Shown: positions 33,824 through 43,293 of the stretch, in pieces
Layout of the letters: each line of letters opens with the position of its first letter
Position numbering within the stretch: position 1 is the stretch's first letter
Origin: Gallionella sp.
Lineage (GTDB): Bacteria > Pseudomonadota > Gammaproteobacteria > Burkholderiales > Gallionellaceae
Assembly: GCA_030653355.1 (NCBI GenBank)
Contig: JAURZN010000001.1
Location: 1 to 43,293, forward strand
Direction: 5' to 3'
Length of the DNA: 43,293 nt
The notes under the pieces: model-generated
Told to the model about the DNA's origin: nothing
Seen by the model: only the letters and a program-made list of their open reading frames with translations
Databases searched by the model: none
Translations under genes and position numbers: made by a program

Positions 33824-34961
33824 GCAAGGCCTCCAGAAGACGACTTACACCCGCTGCACTGTGCGCGGCGGACAGGGTAATGCGCAGTCGCGCCGTTCCG
33901 GCGGGCACGGTGGGCGGGCGGATCGCCGCAACCCAGATACCGCGTTCGCGCAAGGCCATACTCAAATCCAGCGCCGCCTGATTTTCACCGATTAACAGCG
34001 GCTGAATTGCCGTATCCGACGGCATCAATGCCCAGGGCAAACCCTGCAACCCGGCGCGCAACTGCGCAATCAGGCTGTGCAGATGCGCGCGCAAAGCGTC
34101 GCCCTGCTCTATCAATCTCAGGCTTTCCAGCAGCGCAACCGACAAGGCGGGCGGCGTTGCCGTAGTGTAAACATAACTGCGCGCACTGTTGACCAGCGTG
34201 TCGATCACCACCTGACCAGCCGCGACGAACGCGCCAAATACACCGGCGGACTTGCCCAGCGTCGCCATGTAGATGATACGCTGCGAGTCCAGACCGAAAT
34301 GTGACAGCGAGCCGCGCCCCTGCTCACCCGTCACGCCATAGCCATGCGCGTCGTCCACCAGCAACCAGGCGTCGTAAGCCTCGCATAACGCCAGCAGTTC
34401 CGGCAACCGCGCCCTGTCGCCATCCATGCTGAACACCGCATCGGTGCAGATCAGCTTGCGCCCTTTCCCGCCCTGAGCCAGCAGGGTGTCGAGTTGCGCG
34501 ATGTCGTTATGGCGATAGCGCTTCACGGTGGCACGTGACAGCGACATCGCGTCATTCAGCGAGGCATGATTGAGTTTGTCGGCAAACACGGTATCGCCAC
34601 GGCCCACCAGGGCCTGCACCACGCCGAGGTTGGCCATATAACCGGTTGAGAACAACAACGCGGCGGGCTTGCCGACAAAGGCCGCCAGTTCATCTTCAAG
34701 TTGTTCGTGCGGAGAAAAATGTCCGCTCACCAGATGCGCCGCGCCCGCGCCCGCGCCCCACTGCTGCGCGCCCTGCTGCAGCGCGGCGATAAGCTGCGGA
34801 TGACTTGCAAGCCCCAGATAATCGTTGCTGCAAAAGGCCAGATACGGTTTGCCGTCCACCACGATATGCGGTGACTGCGGACTGGTAACAGTACGCCGCG
34901 CGCGCAACAAACCCTGCGCAGCGCGCTCGTCTAATTCAAGCTGAAGTTCAGAAAAAGGCAT
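33807..34961 (-). CDS. bioF: 8-amino-7-oxononanoate synthase
   Basis: This 384-residue PLP enzyme has FCSNDYLGLASHPQLI, FSTGYMANLGV, DDAHGYGVTGEQGRG and the cofactor lysine in MATLGKSAGVFGAF. It condenses pimeloyl-ACP with alanine. It is the second gene of the minus-strand biotin operon, 51 bp after bioB, and overlaps bioH by 17 bp. Length is normal. Confidence 0.96.
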   Translation of the reverse strand: MPFSELQLELDERAAQGLLRARRTVTSPQSPHIVVDGKPYLAFCSNDYLGLASHPQLIAALQQGAQQWGAGAGAAHLVSGHFSPHEQLEDELAAFVGKPAALLFSTGYMANLGVVQALVGRGDTVFADKLNHASLNDAMSLSRATVKRYRHNDIAQLDTLLAQGGKGRKLICTDAVFSMDGDRARLPELLALCEAYDAWLLVDDAHGYGVTGEQGRGSLSHFGLDSQRIIYMATLGKSAGVFGAFVAAGQVVIDTLVNSARSYVYTTATPPALSVALLESLRLIEQGDALRAHLHSLIAQLRAGLQGLPWALMPSDTAIQPLLIGENQAALDLSMALRERGIWVAAIRPPTVPAGTARLRITLSAAHSAAGVSRLLEALRELAR

Positions 34962-35012
34962 AAACGCTGTTGACCATAAAACGCATTTTAAAATCAGGCG
35001 TGATAATGGCTT

Positions 35013-36008
35013 TTAGTGTTTGTCGGCAAACGGATACATACCCAGCTTGTCGAGCAGGGCGCGGTCACGTTCCACTTCCGGATTGCCGGTGGTCAACAGT
35101 TGCTCGCCATAAAAAATCGAATTCGCCCCCGCCAGGAAGCATAATGCCTGTATCGCATCGGACATCTGCTGCCGCCCGGCGGACAGGCGCACGCGCGCCG
35201 TCGGCATGGTGATACGCGCCACCGCGATGGTACGCACGAAATCCAGCGGATCGAGATCGGCCTGATCGGCCAGCGGCGTACCTTCCACCTTGACGAGGTT
35301 ATTAATCGGCACGCTTTCCGGGTAGGGATTCATGTTCGCCAGTTGCGCGACCAGTCCTGCGCGTTGCGTCAGGTCTTCACCCATGCCGACGATGCCGCCA
35401 CTGCACACATGCATCCCGGCTTTACGCACCCGCTCCAGCGTATCCAGCCTGTCCTGATAGTCCCGGGTGCTGATGACATCGCCATAAAATTCGGGCGAGG
35501 TATCCAGATTGTGATTGTAGTAATCCAGCCCGGCCTGTCTTAGCTGTTCGGTCTGTTCATCGTTCAGCATGCCCAGCGTGGCACAGGTTTCCATGCCCAG
35601 TCCGCGCACTGCCTTGACCATATCCACGACGCTCAGCATGTCTGCCTCGGAAGGCTCGCGCCAGGCCGCGCCCATACAGAAGCGATCCGCACCGGCCTGT
35701 TGCGCGGCTTTCGCCGCCGACACCACGGCATCCAATTCCAGCATCTTGCGATCTTCCACGCCGGTCGAATGAAACGCGGACTGCGGACAATAACCGCAGT
35801 CTTCCGAGCAGCCGCCGGTCTTGATGGACAGCAGCGTGGAGAGTTGCACCTGATTCGGATCGAAATGTTCGCGATGCACCTGCTGCGCGCGATACAGCAG
35901 ATCGGCAAACGGCAGTCTGAACAAGGCTTCCACCTCATCCACGCCCCAGCGTTGCGGCATGTCAGATTTTTTTACGGGGGAGTGAAACGCGATCGGTGAA
36001 CTGTTCAT
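35013..36008 (-). CDS. bioB: Biotin synthase
   Basis: This 331-residue radical-SAM protein has [13 protein letters not shown], whose CxxxCxxC binds the catalytic 4Fe-4S cluster, then [28 protein letters not shown] and GGIVGMGE. It inserts sulfur into dethiobiotin. The start at 36008 ([13 protein letters not shown]) is chosen over 36077, which would overlap comF; 35960 (MPQRW) is another option. No BirA operator palindrome is visible in the short divergent region with comF. bioA is not in the window. Confidence 0.95.
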   Translation of the reverse strand: MNSSPIAFHSPVKKSDMPQRWGVDEVEALFRLPFADLLYRAQQVHREHFDPNQVQLSTLLSIKTGGCSEDCGYCPQSAFHSTGVEDRKMLELDAVVSAAKAAQQAGADRFCMGAAWREPSEADMLSVVDMVKAVRGLGMETCATLGMLNDEQTEQLRQAGLDYYNHNLDTSPEFYGDVISTRDYQDRLDTLERVRKAGMHVCSGGIVGMGEDLTQRAGLVAQLANMNPYPESVPINNLVKVEGTPLADQADLDPLDFVRTIAVARITMPTARVRLSAGRQQMSDAIQALCFLAGANSIFYGEQLLTTGNPEVERDRALLDKLGMYPFADKH

Positions 36009-36070
36009 GTCTGATTTGTCGGTATGATGCGAATTGATTAGCCGCGCATCATCACGGAAAGGACGACACC

Positions 36071-36793
36071 TTGTCAATTCTGAGCAAGCCTATGCTAAAC
36101 ATCTGTACAAAATTTGAGCGCCTGCTGCCCGCTCAACCCTGCGTACTATGCGCCGGCATGAGTCGCCACGGCTTATGCTGCAAGGCTTGCGATGCAGCCC
36201 TGCCCTATCTCGATGCTGCGCATTGCCCGATCTGCGCGCTGCCCACGCCACAGGGAGAAATCTGCGGTCATTGCCTGAGAAAACCGCCGTCTTTCAACCG
36301 CACCCTCGCGGTTTTTGGCTACCGCTTTCCGCTCGACAGATTAATTCGGGCGATGAAATACGAGGAACAACTCGCCCTGTCGCAGCTGTTTTCCGGGAAG
36401 CTCATCCAGCTAATCAGCCCGGACAGACTGCCGGATTATGTCATCGCTATGCCGCTGCACCCTGACAAGCTGAAGCGGCGCGGATTTAATCAGGCTCTGC
36501 TGATTGCCGCCAGACTGGCCCGTTCGTTTGAGCGCCCTTTGCTGACACAGGCATGCCAGCGGCTGCGCGACACGCCATCCCAGTCCTCTTTATCATGGAA
36601 AGCACGCAAGAAGAATGTACGGGGCGCCTTCCGCTGCGACATGGATTTATCTGGGAAACACGTCGCGCTGGTGGATGACGTACTGACGACCGGCGCCAGC
36701 CTCAATGCGCTTGCCGATGCCGTTCAAAAGCGCGGCGCAGCCGAAATCAGCGCATGGGTGGTGGCGAGAACACTTCCACACGATCATTCCTGA
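36071..36793 (+). CDS. comF: ComF-family phosphoribosyltransferase-like protein
   Basis: AAAGGA lies 7 nt before a TTG at 36071, favouring that start; ATG at 36092 is the alternative. The 240-residue protein has an N-terminal zinc-binding region ([17 protein letters not shown], then CPICALP and CGHC) and the C-terminal PRTase motif [30 protein letters not shown] and [10 protein letters not shown] are further family signatures. ComF/GntX proteins take part in DNA uptake in some bacteria; the exact role is unknown. It is divergent from bioB with about 62 bp between starts. Confidence 0.92.
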   Translation: MSILSKPMLNICTKFERLLPAQPCVLCAGMSRHGLCCKACDAALPYLDAAHCPICALPTPQGEICGHCLRKPPSFNRTLAVFGYRFPLDRLIRAMKYEEQLALSQLFSGKLIQLISPDRLPDYVIAMPLHPDKLKRRGFNQALLIAARLARSFERPLLTQACQRLRDTPSQSSLSWKARKKNVRGAFRCDMDLSGKHVALVDDVLTTGASLNALADAVQKRGAAEISAWVVARTLPHDHS

Positions 36794-36924
36794 AAATCCG
36801 CAAACGAGTAATTTATCGTGCAAATTCTCCGGGCGCTGTCTTTCATAAGCGGCGATAATTCCCGGATATTGCGCATGAGCGGTTTGCACCTGCGATCCAC
36901 ACCATCCACGACGAGGCTTAGCAT

Positions 36925-37404
36925 ATGTTTCATGTCATTCTTTACCAGCCTGAAATCCCGCCCAACACGGGCAACATCATCCGGCTATGCGCCAACACGG
37001 GTTGCCAGTTACATCTGATCAAGCCACTCGGCTTTACGCTGGAAGACAAGCAATTGCTACGCGCCGGGCTGGATTATCACGAATTTGCACAGCTGCGCGT
37101 CTATGAGGATCTGGCTGAGTGCCTGAGCGCATTTGATCCGGCACGCGTGTACGCGCTCACCACCAAGGCGTCACATCCCTTTCATCACGTGAAATTTCAG
37201 GCAGGTGACGCATTCCTGTTCGGGCCGGAGAGTCGCGGCCTGCCCGCTGACGTGCTCAACCAGTTCAAGGCCGAACAGCGTGTGCGCCTGCCCATGCTGC
37301 CCGACACCCGCAGCCGGAATTTATCCAACACGGTGGCGGTGGCGGTATATGAGGCGTGGAGGCAGACGGGGTTTGAGGGCATGCTGATTTCGGGTGATTG
37401 CTAA
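36925..37404 (+). CDS. trmL: tRNA (cytidine/uridine-34 2'-O)-methyltransferase
   Basis: This 159-residue SPOUT enzyme has the N-terminal motif YQPEIPPNTGNIIRLCANTG, FGPESRGLP (motif 2) and the C-terminal LPDTRSRNLSNTVAVAVYEAWRQTG, which forms the knot and holds SAM. It methylates the wobble ribose of tRNA-Leu isoacceptors. Length matches TrmL. GAGG precedes the ATG. Confidence 0.95.
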   Translation: MFHVILYQPEIPPNTGNIIRLCANTGCQLHLIKPLGFTLEDKQLLRAGLDYHEFAQLRVYEDLAECLSAFDPARVYALTTKASHPFHHVKFQAGDAFLFGPESRGLPADVLNQFKAEQRVRLPMLPDTRSRNLSNTVAVAVYEAWRQTGFEGMLISGDC

Positions 37405-37481
37405 AAACGTGCTTTCCAGTATGCTTAAAACCGCATAGACCGGCGGCCTGAATAACAACCAACCTCTTTGAAAAGGCAAAA

Positions 37482-37760
37482 ATGAATACTGAAAACTTAT
37501 CGAAAGAACAGCAGGTCTTGTACCTGATGCGCAAAATTCTGGCCAGCGTGGTTAAAGACACGACAACCAAGCCTGGCATGCCCCACCCGCTATCGGACAA
37601 CACCATTCAGGACATACGCGAGTGCTTCGGCCTGATCTCGGATCGCGAGGCTGAGCTTGCTGAACTGTTGGGGCAGAGCAGGAATGAAAAACCGTATTAC
37701 AAAGATCAGCCGCAGAAGACCAATGTCATCCATTTGCACATGGACAAATCCTCAGACTAA
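37482..37760 (+). CDS. Small hypothetical protein
   Basis: This 92-residue protein (MNTENLSKEQQVLYLMRKIL...) is helical in its first half (LASVVKDTTTKPG, DNTIQDIRECFGLISDREAELAELLG) with a polar His-containing tail. No motif is recognised. AAAAGG lies upstream of the ATG and a hairpin follows the stop, supporting a real gene. Confidence 0.65.
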   Translation: MNTENLSKEQQVLYLMRKILASVVKDTTTKPGMPHPLSDNTIQDIRECFGLISDREAELAELLGQSRNEKPYYKDQPQKTNVIHLHMDKSSD

Positions 37761-37778
37761 CTCTTGCAACTTCGCTCG

Positions 37779-37798
37779 GCCCCCGTTGGAACGGGGGC
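37779..37798. terminator. Bidirectional hairpin between convergent genes
   Basis: GCCCCCGTT and AACGGGGGC form a perfect 9-bp stem with a 2-nt loop. A second hairpin, GACATAG and CTATGTC, lies at 37802-37823. Both sit between the small plus-strand gene and the convergent efflux operon. T-tracts are short. Confidence 0.65.
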
Positions 37799-37832
37799 TG
37801 TGACATAGTTTATCCGCTATGTCCCCTGATAC

Positions 37833-40800
37833 TCAGACTGCCAGCTTGGCGCCGCGTTTCCAGAGGAAGTAGAGCAGCGGAATCACCAACAGCGTCAGCG
37901 CCGTAGAAGCGAAGGTACCGAAAATCAGCGACACGGCCAAACCGCCGAAAACCGGATCGGTCACCATGATGGCCGAACCCAGAATAATGGCCAGCGCCGT
38001 CAACAGGATGGGCCTGAAGCGGATCGCACCCGCCTCGATAACCGCATCTGAAACGCTGTAACCACGCGCCTCATATTCGATAATGAAATCGATCAGCAAC
38101 AGGGAATTCCTCACCACGATACCCGCAAGCGCAATCACGCCTATCATCGACGTTGCCGTAAACGCCTGATTCATCAGCCAGTGCCCGGGGAACACGCCCA
38201 CCAGCGTCAGCGGAATCGCCCCCATCACGATCATCGGGATCACGAAAGATTTGTAATAGCCGACCAGCACCAGATAAATCAGCACCAGCGCAACGATGAA
38301 GGCGCTGCCCAGATCGCGGAACACGTCCAGCGTCAGGCGCATCTCGCCGCCCCACAATATCTGGTAATCCTTCATATCCTTGGGCTGAGCGTCGTTAAAC
38401 CCCAGGTTCGCCGTCGTAAAATGCTCACCCGCCATACTCTTGTTGTCCAGCATGTCGTCGAGCGCCAGCACCGCGTAAACTGGGCTGGAGCGGATCAATT
38501 CACCCCCGACCATGACCACCGGATGCTGATCCCGGTCATAAACAGGTTTGACCGCGACCACAGGCCGCAATGTTGCGATGGAGGACAAGGGTACTTGCTG
38601 CCCCACGGCATTAACCACTGAAAGCGAGAGTATCTGCCCCGGCGACTGCCGCTCAGCGCGAGCAAGTCGCACGGTCATATTGATCGGCTCTCTGGCCTCT
38701 TCGACATGCAGCGTGCCGAGAGAGAACCCGCTGACATAATCGTGTAACAATTTGGCCACCTGCGCAGGCGCAATCCCTGCCAGTGCCGCTTTCTCGGCAT
38801 CGACGTGTATCTCATAGCTATCCACGGATGCCGTCACGGAATCGTCAACATTGATCATGCCGTAAACCGACTTGAACGCAGTGCCGACTTCCGCTGCCGC
38901 CTCCCGCAATACGTCATAGTCGGGGCCGTACAATTCCGCCAGAACCTGAGATTGCACCGGCGGGCCGGGCGGGGTCTCGTAAAGCTTGATCTTCGCTTCC
39001 GGAAAACGTTTTCTCAGTGGCATGAACGCGTCATCCAGGCCGGACACTATCTCGTGCGAGCTTTCCGAGCGTGCATGCTTGTCCAGCAGATTGATGCGTA
39101 TCTGCGCCAGGTTGGTCCCGCTTTTGAGAATGTCACCACGCACCAGTGCCGCAAAATCAACCGTAGCGGTAACGCCGAGAAAGGTCTGGTAATCGACCAC
39201 ATGTTCTGTATGCGCGAGCACATCACCCACCGCGCGCGCGACTTCGTCCGTGCGTGCCAGTGCAGTACCCGCAGGGGTATTGATTTCCAACAGGAAAGTG
39301 TTGGTATTGTCGTTCGGCAGCATTTTCAGCTCCACACCCATCGGACTGAGCGCGCCGTTCAGACCCGAGGGACGGATAAACTGCCATACCGGTTGCAGCA
39401 TGGCCATCGCGAGCAGGGCCACTACCACCAGAAACAGCCAGTTGCGGCGACGCCCGTTGTTGAGAAACGGCGTAATCACGCTGACATAGGCGCGATGCAG
39501 CGGGTCCTGCGGCCGCTCGGCCCGCTCTTCCAGCGTCGGTGTGTTTTCCATCTCCGCCAGTGCCTTGCCCTTGAGCATACGATAAGCGGCCCATGGCACC
39601 ACCATGTATGCGATAAGCAGTGAAGCAATCATCGCTACCGGCACATTAAACGGGATAGGCTGCATGAAAGGCCCCATCATGCCGGTAACGAAAGCCATCG
39701 GAATGAAAGCCAGAATGACGGCAATCGTGGCCACATTGGTCGGATTGCCGATCTCGTTGGTGGCAAGCACCAGCGCCTCTTTGAAATTGGCCGCACCGCC
39801 GTTATGCAGATGGCGATGAATGTTTTCCACCACCACAATAGCCGCATCCACCAGCAAGCCCAGCGACAATATCAGGGCAAACAACGTGATCCGGTTCATA
39901 GTCTGGCCTGCCAGCAGCCCCACGGTCAGCACTACAAAGAGGATCAGCGGCACCGTCAGTGTCACGATCGCTGCTTCGCGCCAGCCCAGGAAGAACAGCA
40001 GCACAACGACAACAGAAACGATGGCGATGCCCAGATGCTCGACCAGTGTATTCACCGCATCGTTTGCCTTGGCGCCATCATCGCGCGTCACGGTTACGCT
40101 GACGCCGTCCGGAATGGCTGCAAGCTTAAGCGTTTCGAGTTTTTCTAGCACCAGATTGGCGACCACCACGGCGTTGGTGCCCGCTTTCTTCGCAATCGCT
40201 ATGGTCACGGCCGGAGCATCTCCCTTGAAAGCAGGCTGAGTAGCCGCCGGTCCAAAGGCAAAATGCGACGAGGCCTCCACTTCAGCCGCTCCGTCCACGA
40301 TACGCGCGACATCCTTGAGAAATACAGGACGGCCATTAGGCGCGCCGAGCACGATATCGCCCACATCGCGCGCACTGGTGAGAAAACCGTTGAAGCGCAG
40401 CGGGGTATTTTTATTGTTATTGACCAACTCTCCTGCCGGCAACGAGATATTGGTGGCATTCAACATTCTATCCACCTGATCGAGAGTCAGGCCTGTGGCC
40501 GCCAGTTTCTGCGGGTCAATATAAATACTGACCGCGCGAGGGCTTCCACCGACAATCTCGGTAAAGGAAACGCCTGGGATATTGCGCAACTGTTCCAGCA
40601 CGCGCAGTGCGACATAACGCAGCTCGTAGTCGCTTTGCCCGGTTGACGCCAGTGTCAGCGTCATAATCGGCACGTCGTCCACGTTGATGGGCTTGACGAT
40701 AGGCTGCATCGCACCCGCCGGCATGCGATCCATGTTCTGCATCAACTGGTTATAAAGCTTAACCAGACTTTTTTCCTGATCCTCGCCGACATCGAACTGA

Positions 40801-41108
40801 ACTGTCACCACGCCAAAGTCATTCGCAGCAAAGCCAAAGGTGTGCTTGACGCCCGCCTGAGCATTCATGATGGCCTCTAGCGGTTTGACTATCATGTTTT
40901 GCACTTCATCCGCAGTAGCGCCTGGCTTGGCAACGATGATATTGGCTGCCGGCACGACGATCTGCGGATTGTATTCACGCGGCGTCACCATCATCGCCAC
41001 CAGGCCGACCAGTGTAATGGCCAGCATAATCATCGCGGTAATCTTCGATGACAGGAAGGTCTTGGCCAGACGCCCGGCTATGTTCATCGGCTGGTTCGTT
41101 TCGCTCAT
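37833..41108 (-). CDS. RND efflux transporter, inner-membrane pump
   Basis: This 1091-residue AcrB-type transporter has the first helix at about 18-38, IIVAKPGATADEVQNMIVKP in the porter domain, and LSLGLLVDAAIVVVENIHR in TM4 with a single proton-relay Asp (AcrB has DD). Twelve membrane segments are present, ending TLLVIPLLYFLWKRGAKLA. The TM4 motif and length fit the VexF/metal-or-drug branch rather than AcrB itself; the substrate cannot be told. Its start overlaps the membrane-fusion gene stop by 4 bp. Confidence 0.93.
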   Translation of the reverse strand: MSETNQPMNIAGRLAKTFLSSKITAMIMLAITLVGLVAMMVTPREYNPQIVVPAANIIVAKPGATADEVQNMIVKPLEAIMNAQAGVKHTFGFAANDFGVVTVQFDVGEDQEKSLVKLYNQLMQNMDRMPAGAMQPIVKPINVDDVPIMTLTLASTGQSDYELRYVALRVLEQLRNIPGVSFTEIVGGSPRAVSIYIDPQKLAATGLTLDQVDRMLNATNISLPAGELVNNNKNTPLRFNGFLTSARDVGDIVLGAPNGRPVFLKDVARIVDGAAEVEASSHFAFGPAATQPAFKGDAPAVTIAIAKKAGTNAVVVANLVLEKLETLKLAAIPDGVSVTVTRDDGAKANDAVNTLVEHLGIAIVSVVVVLLFFLGWREAAIVTLTVPLILFVVLTVGLLAGQTMNRITLFALILSLGLLVDAAIVVVENIHRHLHNGGAANFKEALVLATNEIGNPTNVATIAVILAFIPMAFVTGMMGPFMQPIPFNVPVAMIASLLIAYMVVPWAAYRMLKGKALAEMENTPTLEERAERPQDPLHRAYVSVITPFLNNGRRRNWLFLVVVALLAMAMLQPVWQFIRPSGLNGALSPMGVELKMLPNDNTNTFLLEINTPAGTALARTDEVARAVGDVLAHTEHVVDYQTFLGVTATVDFAALVRGDILKSGTNLAQIRINLLDKHARSESSHEIVSGLDDAFMPLRKRFPEAKIKLYETPPGPPVQSQVLAELYGPDYDVLREAAAEVGTAFKSVYGMINVDDSVTASVDSYEIHVDAEKAALAGIAPAQVAKLLHDYVSGFSLGTLHVEEAREPINMTVRLARAERQSPGQILSLSVVNAVGQQVPLSSIATLRPVVAVKPVYDRDQHPVVMVGGELIRSSPVYAVLALDDMLDNKSMAGEHFTTANLGFNDAQPKDMKDYQILWGGEMRLTLDVFRDLGSAFIVALVLIYLVLVGYYKSFVIPMIVMGAIPLTLVGVFPGHWLMNQAFTATSMIGVIALAGIVVRNSLLLIDFIIEYEARGYSVSDAVIEAGAIRFRPILLTALAIILGSAIMVTDPVFGGLAVSLIFGTFASTALTLLVIPLLYFLWKRGAKLAV

Positions 41109-42184
41109 GGTGCTTTGCTTCCAGTCAACTGTACGAGGTCGCCCGAGCTGAGCGCATCAGCATTGCCGACCACAATTTTCTCACCCGGATTGAGCCCGGC
41201 CGCGATTTCGACAACGCCCTCTCTGTCCTCACCTGTTCTGACCATGCGATAACGTGCGATCCCCTGCACGTCAACCACGAAGACACCGGTGATGCCCGCG
41301 CGTTGCAGAATCGCTGCTTTCGGCACGCTGATACCCTGCCCGGCGCCCACATTAAATCGCACGCGCGCGAAGGCGCCGCTGGTCAGCCCCTTGGCATCCG
41401 GCAATTCCAGCTTGACCAGATGGGTGTGCGACATGGCATCTGCGGCAGGGACCAGCCGCACGACTTTCCCTTCCAGCGCTTGCCCGGAAATTTCAATCCG
41501 CGCACTATCCCCCAGCTTGAGCAAGGAATAGGTCTCGTTGCCAACCGAGGTTTGCACCATCAGCTTGCCCGGGTTTTCCAGCACCAGCACCGGTCTGCCC
41601 GGCGCGGCCAGATCACCCCTGGAGGCCATCTTTTGCGTCACTACACCGGCGATAGGCGCGCGCACTTCGGCGTAACGCAATTGCGACTCCGCCATGTCCA
41701 GGCCTGCGCGCGCTGCACGCGCCTGGCTCTGCGCCATGCTGTATTGCAATTTCATCTTGTCGTACTGCGATTTCGAAACAGACTCTTCCTTGTACAGGTT
41801 TGAAAAACGCTCAAAATCAGACTTGGCATCGCCCAGCGCAGCTTCCGCCTGAGCCTGGCCGGCACGCGCCTGAGCCACCTGCCCCTGAATATCCGACGGA
41901 TCAATGGTAAACAGCAATTGCCCTGTTTTTACCGTATCCCCTTCGTGCACATGAATGTCGCGTATGTATCCCATGAGCCGCGATGCAAGCTGTACCTGCT
42001 GTTCGGAAATAACCGAACCCGGCGTCGAATCAAACACCGGCATTGCCGTCAAATTCACCGTCAATACCTGTGCTTCCACTTTCCGCGCCTGCACTTCAGC
42101 GGCCTGATCGTGAGGCTGACAGGCTGACAATAAAACAAGCAATATGAGCGCCAGCTTTCCCATGGAACGGTGTTGCACATTCAT
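41105..42184 (-). CDS. RND membrane-fusion lipoprotein (periplasmic adaptor)
   Basis: Start 42184 (MNVQHRSMGKLAL) has AGGGAG 8 nt upstream and is preferred over 42214, which overlaps the previous gene. The 359-residue protein has a lipobox (LILLVLLSACQP). The lipoyl/barrel-sandwich halves are VHEGDTVKTGQLLFTIDPSD and YAEVRAPIAGVVTQKMASRG, separated by a coiled-coil hairpin rich in Ala/Gln (QAEAALGDAKSDFERFSNLY). The beta-barrel and membrane-proximal domains follow. It bridges pump and outer-membrane channel. Confidence 0.93.
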   Translation of the reverse strand: MNVQHRSMGKLALILLVLLSACQPHDQAAEVQARKVEAQVLTVNLTAMPVFDSTPGSVISEQQVQLASRLMGYIRDIHVHEGDTVKTGQLLFTIDPSDIQGQVAQARAGQAQAEAALGDAKSDFERFSNLYKEESVSKSQYDKMKLQYSMAQSQARAARAGLDMAESQLRYAEVRAPIAGVVTQKMASRGDLAAPGRPVLVLENPGKLMVQTSVGNETYSLLKLGDSARIEISGQALEGKVVRLVPAADAMSHTHLVKLELPDAKGLTSGAFARVRFNVGAGQGISVPKAAILQRAGITGVFVVDVQGIARYRMVRTGEDREGVVEIAAGLNPGEKIVVGNADALSSGDLVQLTGSKAP

Positions 42185-42210
42185 CGCTTTTCTCCCTAAT
42201 CCCGTACTAT

Positions 42211-43293
42211 TCATAATTGATCACTATTGAGTTTGCCCACCGCAAGACGCAAGGCGGAGCGTTGCACCGTCAACTGGTATTTTGCGGCCACTTCATCGGC
42301 ACGTGCCTTGTCAAGCTGTGCCTGTGCAGCCAGCACCTCGACCATGGTCGTGACGCCGTTCTCATAACGCCTTGCGACCAGGCGCTGCGCCTCACCGGCC
42401 TGCGCCACGGCGGCAACCCGCGCATTGACCCGCGACTCGGCCTCGACAGCGCCCCGCCATGCATCAACCACCTGAAAGCGCACCCCTTCTTCAGCCTGTT
42501 TAAGGCGTGCCTGCAACAGGCTGCGCGAGGCTTCCGCGCGCCCCACGGCCCCCTTGGTGACACCGAAATCCAGCAACTGCCAGGAAAGCACGCCGGCCAC
42601 GGTGTAGGAAGACGCTGTTTGTTGCAGCGTAGGGGCATTCCAATCCTGCCGCACCATCGCGTTAAAATGAGGGTAGTAATCAGCACGCGCCACCTTCACC
42701 CCTGCGCCGGCCGCTTCCAGCTGATTGCGCAGCGCCATGACGCCCGGGTTGCTTTCAAGCGCCTCGGCCTGCAATCCGGCAACTTCGCCTTTCATTGCAG
42801 CCGGGGTGAAATCAGCGCCAATTTCGAGTGGCGCATCCAGTGACAGACCCAGCAGCAAATGCAACTGGTCAACTGCGGCGGCCTCCGCGCGACTGGCTTC
42901 TTCAAATTTGAGTTTGGTATCGGCGAGATTAACCTGCGCGAATAACAGATCGCTACGCACAACCACACCCTCGCGCAGCAGATTTTGTGTGGTTTTGACG
43001 TATGCTTCGGCAGCCGCCTGTGCCTGTTTCGCAACATTGACATAGGCTCTTGCCGTATGAACACCCTGATAGGCTTGAATCACATGGAAAATGACTTGCT
43101 GGCGCGCGGCCAGATCACCTTCTCGGGCCGCCTTGACGTAAGCATGAGCCTGATCGACATAAGCCGAAATCATCCCGCCGTTATACAAGGGGATTTGCAA
43201 TTCCAGCCGCGAATTGTAGTTGTTCACTGCGCCGGGATAATTCAGATTGGTGGGTGCAACAGAGAGCGCTCCGGGCGCGGCAGGATTAAATTG
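42211..43293 (-). CDS. TolC-family outer-membrane efflux protein, cut by window end
   Basis: The frame runs open through 43293 (the GTG at 43227 is internal), so the N-terminus is missing; 360 residues remain. The TolC pattern is clear: SRLELQIPLYNGGMISAYVD, long Ala-rich helices (AYVKTTQNLLREGVVVRSDL, AQAGEAQRLVARRYENGVTT) with internal duplication, and LSWQLLDFGVTKGAVGRAEA. It forms the outer channel of the tripartite pump, first gene of the three seen here (order: outer membrane, adaptor, pump). Confidence 0.92.
   Translation of the reverse strand, partial: QFNPAAPGALSVAPTNLNYPGAVNNYNSRLELQIPLYNGGMISAYVDQAHAYVKAAREGDLAARQQVIFHVIQAYQGVHTARAYVNVAKQAQAAAEAYVKTTQNLLREGVVVRSDLLFAQVNLADTKLKFEEASRAEAAAVDQLHLLLGLSLDAPLEIGADFTPAAMKGEVAGLQAEALESNPGVMALRNQLEAAGAGVKVARADYYPHFNAMVRQDWNAPTLQQTASSYTVAGVLSWQLLDFGVTKGAVGRAEASRSLLQARLKQAEEGVRFQVVDAWRGAVEAESRVNARVAAVAQAGEAQRLVARRYENGVTTMVEVLAAQAQLDKARADEVAAKYQLTVQRSALRLAVGKLNSDQL

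Noticed and set aside
36008-36071. BirA operator in the bioB-comF divergent region
   Set aside because: No TTGTAAACC/GGTTTACAA-type palindrome is visible.

Overview
The window is about 43.3 kb of bacterial chromosome. Gene content and protein flavour fit a betaproteobacterium: lolA/rarA/serS cluster, bioBFHCD operon, LpxR, DsrC/TusE-type protein, cytochrome c', SCO/SafE copper genes and an RND efflux operon. A Gallionellaceae/Nitrosomonadales-type host is my best guess, but this is an inference from gene content; no rRNA or taxonomic marker was tested. Most genes are housekeeping genes in tight operons with 4-17 bp overlaps.

Layout. 1-5640 is an accessory, defence-like and repeat-rich region: the tail of an IS3-family transposase, a PD-(D/E)XK nuclease fragment cut off by that IS, a SIR2-domain protein, a three-gene ORF6N-toxin-antitoxin unit in which each stop overlaps the next start by 4 bp, an EF-hand-like protein, and a mosaic of REP-like repeats with two orphan antitoxin tails. 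5640-9522 carries rsuA-like, ylqF/rbgA, a RIO kinase and a methyltransferase. 9582-13194 (minus) holds a NAGGN-type amidotransferase, a TusE/DsrC-like protein and an unknown 395-residue protein. 13437-15457 is an OmpR/EnvZ-type two-component system, divergent from two small secreted paralogues, with a clear GTAAC-type operator between them. 16503-19613 holds a small unknown gene, an EF-hand protein, a cytochrome c', a membrane protein and LpxR. Next come tRNA-Ser(CGA) and mltF. 21427-30006 (minus) runs response-regulator pseudogene, ftsK, lolA, KilA-N gene, rarA, methyltransferase, serS and ion channel. 30144-36008 (minus) runs bioB-F-H-C-D, then SafE and SCO. 36071-37760 (plus) has comF, trmL and a small unknown gene. 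37833-43293 (minus) is an RND tripartite efflux operon, with its outer-membrane gene running off the window end.

The most unusual signal is not a gene family. It is a set of heptanucleotide tandem arrays (period 7, mostly ACCACTN or its complement) placed at gene junctions. The stop codons of the amidotransferase, ftsK and bioD lie inside such arrays, and the methyltransferase stop touches one. The array behind bioD also fills the leader of the next gene up to 2 nt from its start codon. A head-to-head pair of arrays is inserted in frame, exactly 60 bp, inside bioH. Because 7 is 1 modulo 3, any array of three or more units carrying a stop triplet closes all three frames on that strand. Two other palindromic elements, in the ORF6N gene and the 8299 methyltransferase, also appear to be inserted in frame in coding sequence. 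Together these suggest active small repeats that are kept when they terminate genes neatly or remain open.

Other points of interest are the compact defence-like cluster with a SIR2 effector candidate, a phage-type KilA-N gene fitted seamlessly into the lolA-rarA operon, a NarL-type regulator broken by one in-frame stop, and an unrecognised protein paired with a DsrC-family protein that lacks the second redox cysteine.
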